Below are positions 5,241 to 7,558 of a DNA stretch of 7,558 nucleotides, one piece after another (position 1 is the first letter of the stretch; every line of letters begins with the position of its first letter). Position numbers and translations under genes: made by a program. This stretch comes from an uncultured Desulfobacterales bacterium. GTDB taxonomy: Bacteria > Desulfobacterota > Desulfobacteria > Desulfobacterales > G020354645. The notes under the pieces were generated by a model that ran no database searches, was not told the DNA's origin, and saw only the letters and a list, made by a program, of their open reading frames with translations. The DNA is taken from assembly GCA_947259865.1 (NCBI GenBank), contig CAMYNZ010000181.1:1-7558 (forward strand), written 5' to 3'.

Positions 5241-5933
5241 TTAACTATTCGCAAAAACCTCCAAACTAAGCGGTCTCACGGGGCCTCTGGCGGTGGTGGG
5301 AACTATTTCCGCTGCGCTGAGGTGCAGCTCTTCGGTCAATATTTGGGCCACCAGCCGCTGGCAAGTCTGGCCTTGACACAATCCCATGCCTGCCCGCGTG
5401 ATACGTTTGACGCCGTTTAGGGTTCGCATGCCGTTTCGGATGGCTTCTTTAATTTCGCCTCTGGTGATTTCCTCGCACCGGCAGATAACAAGATCATCGT
5501 CGGTTGTTGAGGCCTCCTCTTTACGGGGGGCTTTCTCGGTTTTTGCTGACGTCGTTTGCTCTGCTTGATTGCCTTTTAGCTGCTTGAAACGTTCGACGAC
5601 CCGGTTGACAATTTCTTCAAGTTCGTCTTCCGAGTATTCAGCGTATTCAGCGACTTCTTCAAGGGGCGGACGAGGCTCAGCCTTTTCAGCTGAGCGCTTT
5701 TCAAGCTTTTTGCGGTCAGCTTTGTTGACCGGTTCAACCGATGTTGGGTCAGCCTTTGACGTTTTATCAGCAGGGGACTTGGCGGGAGCAACCGTTTTGA
5801 TCCGGATTTGATGTTCTTTGATTAAATCTGTGGCAGCCGAGGAAATGCGCGCCCCTTCGGGAATTCCGATTTCTTTTTTACCGGATCTCACAATACTACG
5901 GACTTGCTCAGCGAATATGAAAACAGGTGCCAT
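5241..5933 (-). CDS. Three-part BMC protein: N-terminal BMC-associated motif, internal encapsulation-like helix, C-terminal BFD-like [2Fe-2S] domain
   Basis: This 230-residue protein probably carries electrons from the FAD enzyme encoded next. Residues 8-47 form a motif found in several BMC-associated proteins, centred on PEGARISSAATDLIKEH (25-41). Residues 48-100 and 121-148 are Lys/Glu/Ala/Ser-rich linkers. Between them, EDELEEIVNRVVERFKQL (102-119) is an amphipathic helix like an encapsulation peptide, and resembles residues 5-19 of the aldehyde dehydrogenase. Residues 149-204 form the BFD domain: cysteines 151, 153, 186 and 191 give C-x-C-x32-C-x4-C, a [2Fe-2S] ligand set. The end, ARGPVRPLSLEVFAN (215-229), recalls the RPPVRPVPLGALA ending of opine oxidase and HcnB-type subunits, so this piece looks taken from such a subunit without its pyridine-nucleotide disulfide oxidoreductase half. 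GGAG lies 6 nt before the ATG. It follows the hexameric shell gene after 44 bp. The domain call is firm; scaffolding and electron-transfer roles are inference. Confidence 0.85.
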   Translation of the reverse strand: MAPVFIFAEQVRSIVRSGKKEIGIPEGARISSAATDLIKEHQIRIKTVAPAKSPADKTSKADPTSVEPVNKADRKKLEKRSAEKAEPRPPLEEVAEYAEYSEDELEEIVNRVVERFKQLKGNQAEQTTSAKTEKAPRKEEASTTDDDLVICRCEEITRGEIKEAIRNGMRTLNGVKRITRAGMGLCQGQTCQRLVAQILTEELHLSAAEIVPTTARGPVRPLSLEVFANS

Positions 5934-5977
5934 TTGATTCTCCCTGAAATAAATCTTAATCCGAATCCGCTCAGATT

Positions 5978-6316
5978 CTATTTCGTCTTTTTGGGTGATG
6001 CCTTTGATTGCGGTTTCTTATTTTGAGGTGCTTTTTCCATTTCGGTTCCTGCGGGTATCATCGCATCAATATCTTCATGCGGTCTCGGGATAACGTGGGC
6101 TGAAACCACTTGCCCGACTCTTTTACCTGCTGCGGCGCCGGCATCCACGGCGGCTTTCACTGCCCCGACATCGCCGGCCACCATAACCGCCACCAAACCG
6201 CTTTTGACTTTTTGGCGGCTTAAAAATTTAACCTTAGCTGCTTTTAGCATTGCATCCGCCGCTTCAATGGCTGCTATCAAGCCTTTGGTTTCAATGAGTC
6301 CTAATGCTTGTTGCAT
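5978..6316 (-). CDS. Hexameric BMC shell protein (BMC-H, PduA/EutM-like)
   Basis: This 112-residue protein should form the hexamers that tile the facets of the shell. Residues 1-80 follow the single BMC domain closely: [20 protein letters not shown] (4-23), [20 protein letters not shown] (40-59) and the ending [11 protein letters not shown] (70-80). The loop that lines the central pore reads KVKSG (36-40), where PduA has KIGSG; the lysine at 38 in place of glycine is uncommon in my experience of the family and adds charge near the pore. A tail of about 30 residues follows (82-112), hydrophilic and Lys-rich towards the end ([13 protein letters not shown]), probably disordered. A GGA-type ribosome site lies 8 nt before the ATG. 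The gene follows the first BMC-T gene after 114 bp and precedes the [2Fe-2S] protein gene by 44 bp. Confidence 0.95.
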   Translation of the reverse strand: MQQALGLIETKGLIAAIEAADAMLKAAKVKFLSRQKVKSGLVAVMVAGDVGAVKAAVDAGAAAGKRVGQVVSAHVIPRPHEDIDAMIPAGTEMEKAPQNKKPQSKASPKKTK

Positions 6317-6430
6317 GCTATGTTTCCTTTTCGGTAGGTTGTGAACATTGGGACATTCGAGTTTAATATCGGCTCAACTGCTATTATGGGTCGATCCCTC
6401 AACGCTCTGTCCCTTGTTTTGAAAATCAGA
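6317..6430 (-). other. 114-bp gap between the first BMC-T and the BMC-H gene
   Basis: The gap contains the ribosome site of the hexameric shell gene and small imperfect inverted repeats (for example gggaca at 6350-6355 with tgtccc at 6408-6413). No poly-U terminator or paired promoter hexamers are visible. Nothing coding is supported. Confidence 0.3.
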
Positions 6431-7048
6431 TTATTGGTTTCTTCCCTTCAATCCGTTTAAGGTTTCAATAACTTTTTTGGCTGCCGCCTGAATTTCAGAT
6501 TCGGTTCCGGCCAAATAAATGCGGCCGGCCGCGCCGTAAAAGCGGATATCCACCAGCCGGATATTGCAATGTTTTTCCGCTTCATTGGCGGCAATCGAGG
6601 AGTATGCTGCCGGCGTAACCTCCAGCAGATAGACATCATCGTCTCCCAAAATAAGCATACCCTTGCTGTTGCGGTTAATAATTACGGCCTGGTACGGATT
6701 TACTTTGTTGATGACACTCGTAGCCAAAATTTTTGGGGCCATGCGCTCTTCTTCTTTTAGCTCCAGTTCGTCCAGTATCATTTGTCCGGCGTGAAGAACT
6801 TCTTCCTGGTCAAAGGAATGGATTTCCAGCATGCCGTACCGTCGCTCAACAATCATTTCGCCGGGCCGTGAGTTGGTGATTTTCAGGGCAATATCGGTCA
6901 GTCGGTTGATTTCGATGCCGGGTGCAATTTCGACAAAAAGAGCCGCCATACCTTCAACGGAAAGGAAACCGCGACAGGCGCTGGCAAATAATGATGCAAA
7001 TTGTGGTTGTAGTCGATCCAGATAGCAGTAGGCTCTTAGTTCAGCCAT
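6431..7048 (-). CDS. Stacking-type tandem-domain trimeric BMC shell protein (BMC-T), copy 1
   Basis: This 205-residue protein has two fused BMC domains and matches the Hoch_5816/Hoch_3341 type of trimer, known to stack face to face and to have a large gated pore. Visible motifs are LRAYCYLDRLQPQ (4-16), MAALFVEIAPGIEINRLTD (34-52), MIVERRYGMLEIH (65-77), PAAYSSIAANEAEKH (146-160), YGAAGRIYLAG (171-181) and the terminal GRNQ. Glu68-Arg69 is the likely gating pair. It is collinear without gaps with the BMC-T at 2944-3561. It keeps the LQPQ opening and the INR at 124-126 of the family; copy 2 has LQKQ and VNR. Such pores are thought to pass bulky substrates or cofactors (established for the family, not shown here). 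AGGAG lies 8 nt before the ATG. It follows the partial flavoprotein-like gene after 71 bp. Confidence 0.93.
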   Translation of the reverse strand: MAELRAYCYLDRLQPQFASLFASACRGFLSVEGMAALFVEIAPGIEINRLTDIALKITNSRPGEMIVERRYGMLEIHSFDQEEVLHAGQMILDELELKEEERMAPKILATSVINKVNPYQAVIINRNSKGMLILGDDDVYLLEVTPAAYSSIAANEAEKHCNIRLVDIRFYGAAGRIYLAGTESEIQAAAKKVIETLNGLKGRNQ

Positions 7049-7119
7049 TCATCAGTCTCCTTGGCAAGTTAAATATTCAACAAAATCAACTATCATATCA
7101 TTATTGATGCTATTGCCAG

Positions 7120-7558
7120 CTAAGAGCCGGTCTTTACAATGGTGATAGAATATTCCTTGGCCTGATCCCTGGCCAAAGGCGTTACCATTCCGCCGGGTGC
7201 CAACTGAATCGAGTCGTGATTGCTGCTAACGGCCGTTAGGATATCTTTGGCAGTGATGAGTCTTAATGCTGAAGGCATCTCATTGCCCGCCTGGGTTTTT
7301 GCGGTCGCCAAATCCGAATTTTTACTGTTAGTGACGATCTTTTGAAAAACGGAGAACAGTTGGTCGGTTTCGCAAAATGTTATACCGAAACCCTCCAGTT
7401 GGCTTAAAATCCGCTTAATTTCTTCACGGATATTCTTATTCGAAAGACTTTCCAGCAGAGTAAAACCGTCACGGGTGGCCAAAACCGGTTTGCCCCGGAT
7501 GAGTGCCGAAATCACAATAGCGGTTTCCTGATCGTCATTGATCATGCGTGCCGCTTTC
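7120..7558 (-). CDS. C-terminal part of a BMC-associated flavoprotein-like protein; 5' end beyond the window
   Basis: The frame is open to the window edge: four codons (K-A-A-R) precede the first internal ATG at 7543-7545, so the true start is likely outside. About 145 residues are visible. Counting from that Met, ISALIRGKPVLATRDGF (12-28) resembles the segment near the end of the flavoprotein domain in BMC-associated flavoproteins, where a residue stretch ending in GKPV follows the flavin site. The C-terminus, with PGGMVTPLARDQAKEY (117-132), is the VTPLARD-type motif seen in several BMC proteins, and lines up without gaps with residues 8-47 of the [2Fe-2S] protein at 5241-5933. The flavin-binding residues themselves would lie outside the window, so the flavoprotein call rests on remembered family features. 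Its role in microcompartments is not established; help with flavin cofactor supply is one idea. It is upstream of, and probably cotranscribed with, the shell genes. Confidence 0.6.
   Translation of the reverse strand, partial: KAARMINDDQETAIVISALIRGKPVLATRDGFTLLESLSNKNIREEIKRILSQLEGFGITFCETDQLFSVFQKIVTNSKNSDLATAKTQAGNEMPSALRLITAKDILTAVSSNHDSIQLAPGGMVTPLARDQAKEYSITIVKTGS

Noticed and set aside
2944..7048. Iron-sulfur cluster in the pore of a BMC-T shell protein, as in PduT
   Set aside because: Neither 205-residue protein has a cysteine at the expected pore loops; their few cysteines are elsewhere.

Overview
The window holds one gene cluster, entirely on the minus strand, that encodes a bacterial microcompartment (BMC, a protein-shelled metabolic organelle). 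Read in the direction of transcription (high to low coordinates) the order is: a partial BMC-associated flavoprotein-like gene (7120-7558), a stacking-type tandem-domain trimeric shell protein (6431-7048), a hexameric shell protein (5978-6316), a three-part protein ending in a BFD-like [2Fe-2S] domain (5241-5933), an FAD-dependent amine/amino-acid oxidoreductase of the DAO family (3773-4978), a second stacking-type trimeric shell protein (2944-3561), an RpiR/SIS-type regulator (1779-2732), a CoA-acylating aldehyde dehydrogenase (262-1710), and the first 13 codons of another protein whose N-terminus looks like an encapsulation peptide (1-40). No plus-strand genes, RNA genes, transposases or CRISPR arrays are visible.

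How the parts may work together (inference): three shell proteins build the facets and gated pores. The FAD enzyme and its [2Fe-2S] partner resemble the dehydrogenase and BFD parts of opine oxidase, hydroxyproline dehydrogenase and HCN synthase complexes. They could oxidise an N-substituted or amino compound and release an aldehyde inside the shell. The aldehyde dehydrogenase would convert that aldehyde to an acyl-CoA. This replaces the usual signature enzymes (diol dehydratase, ethanolamine ammonia-lyase, glycyl radical enzyme, aldolase), none of which lies in the window. The substrate is unknown. A phosphotransacylase, alcohol dehydrogenase and pentameric vertex protein, usual in such systems, would have to lie outside.

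Organism: moderate GC, stacking-type BMC-T paralogs, and intergenic inverted repeats built on GACAGGAT/ATCCTGTC and GGTGTCAGGTGTC units suggest an anaerobic or facultative Deltaproteobacterium (Desulfobacterota, perhaps Desulfobacterales). This is a weak inference from repeat style and locus content, not from a marker gene.

Intergenic regions are fairly long (68 to 262 bp) except 5934-5977 (44 bp). Two of them, on either side of the FAD enzyme gene, carry related inverted repeats, and a third (41-261) carries a different repeat and a hairpin. I saw no convincing promoter or poly-U terminator.
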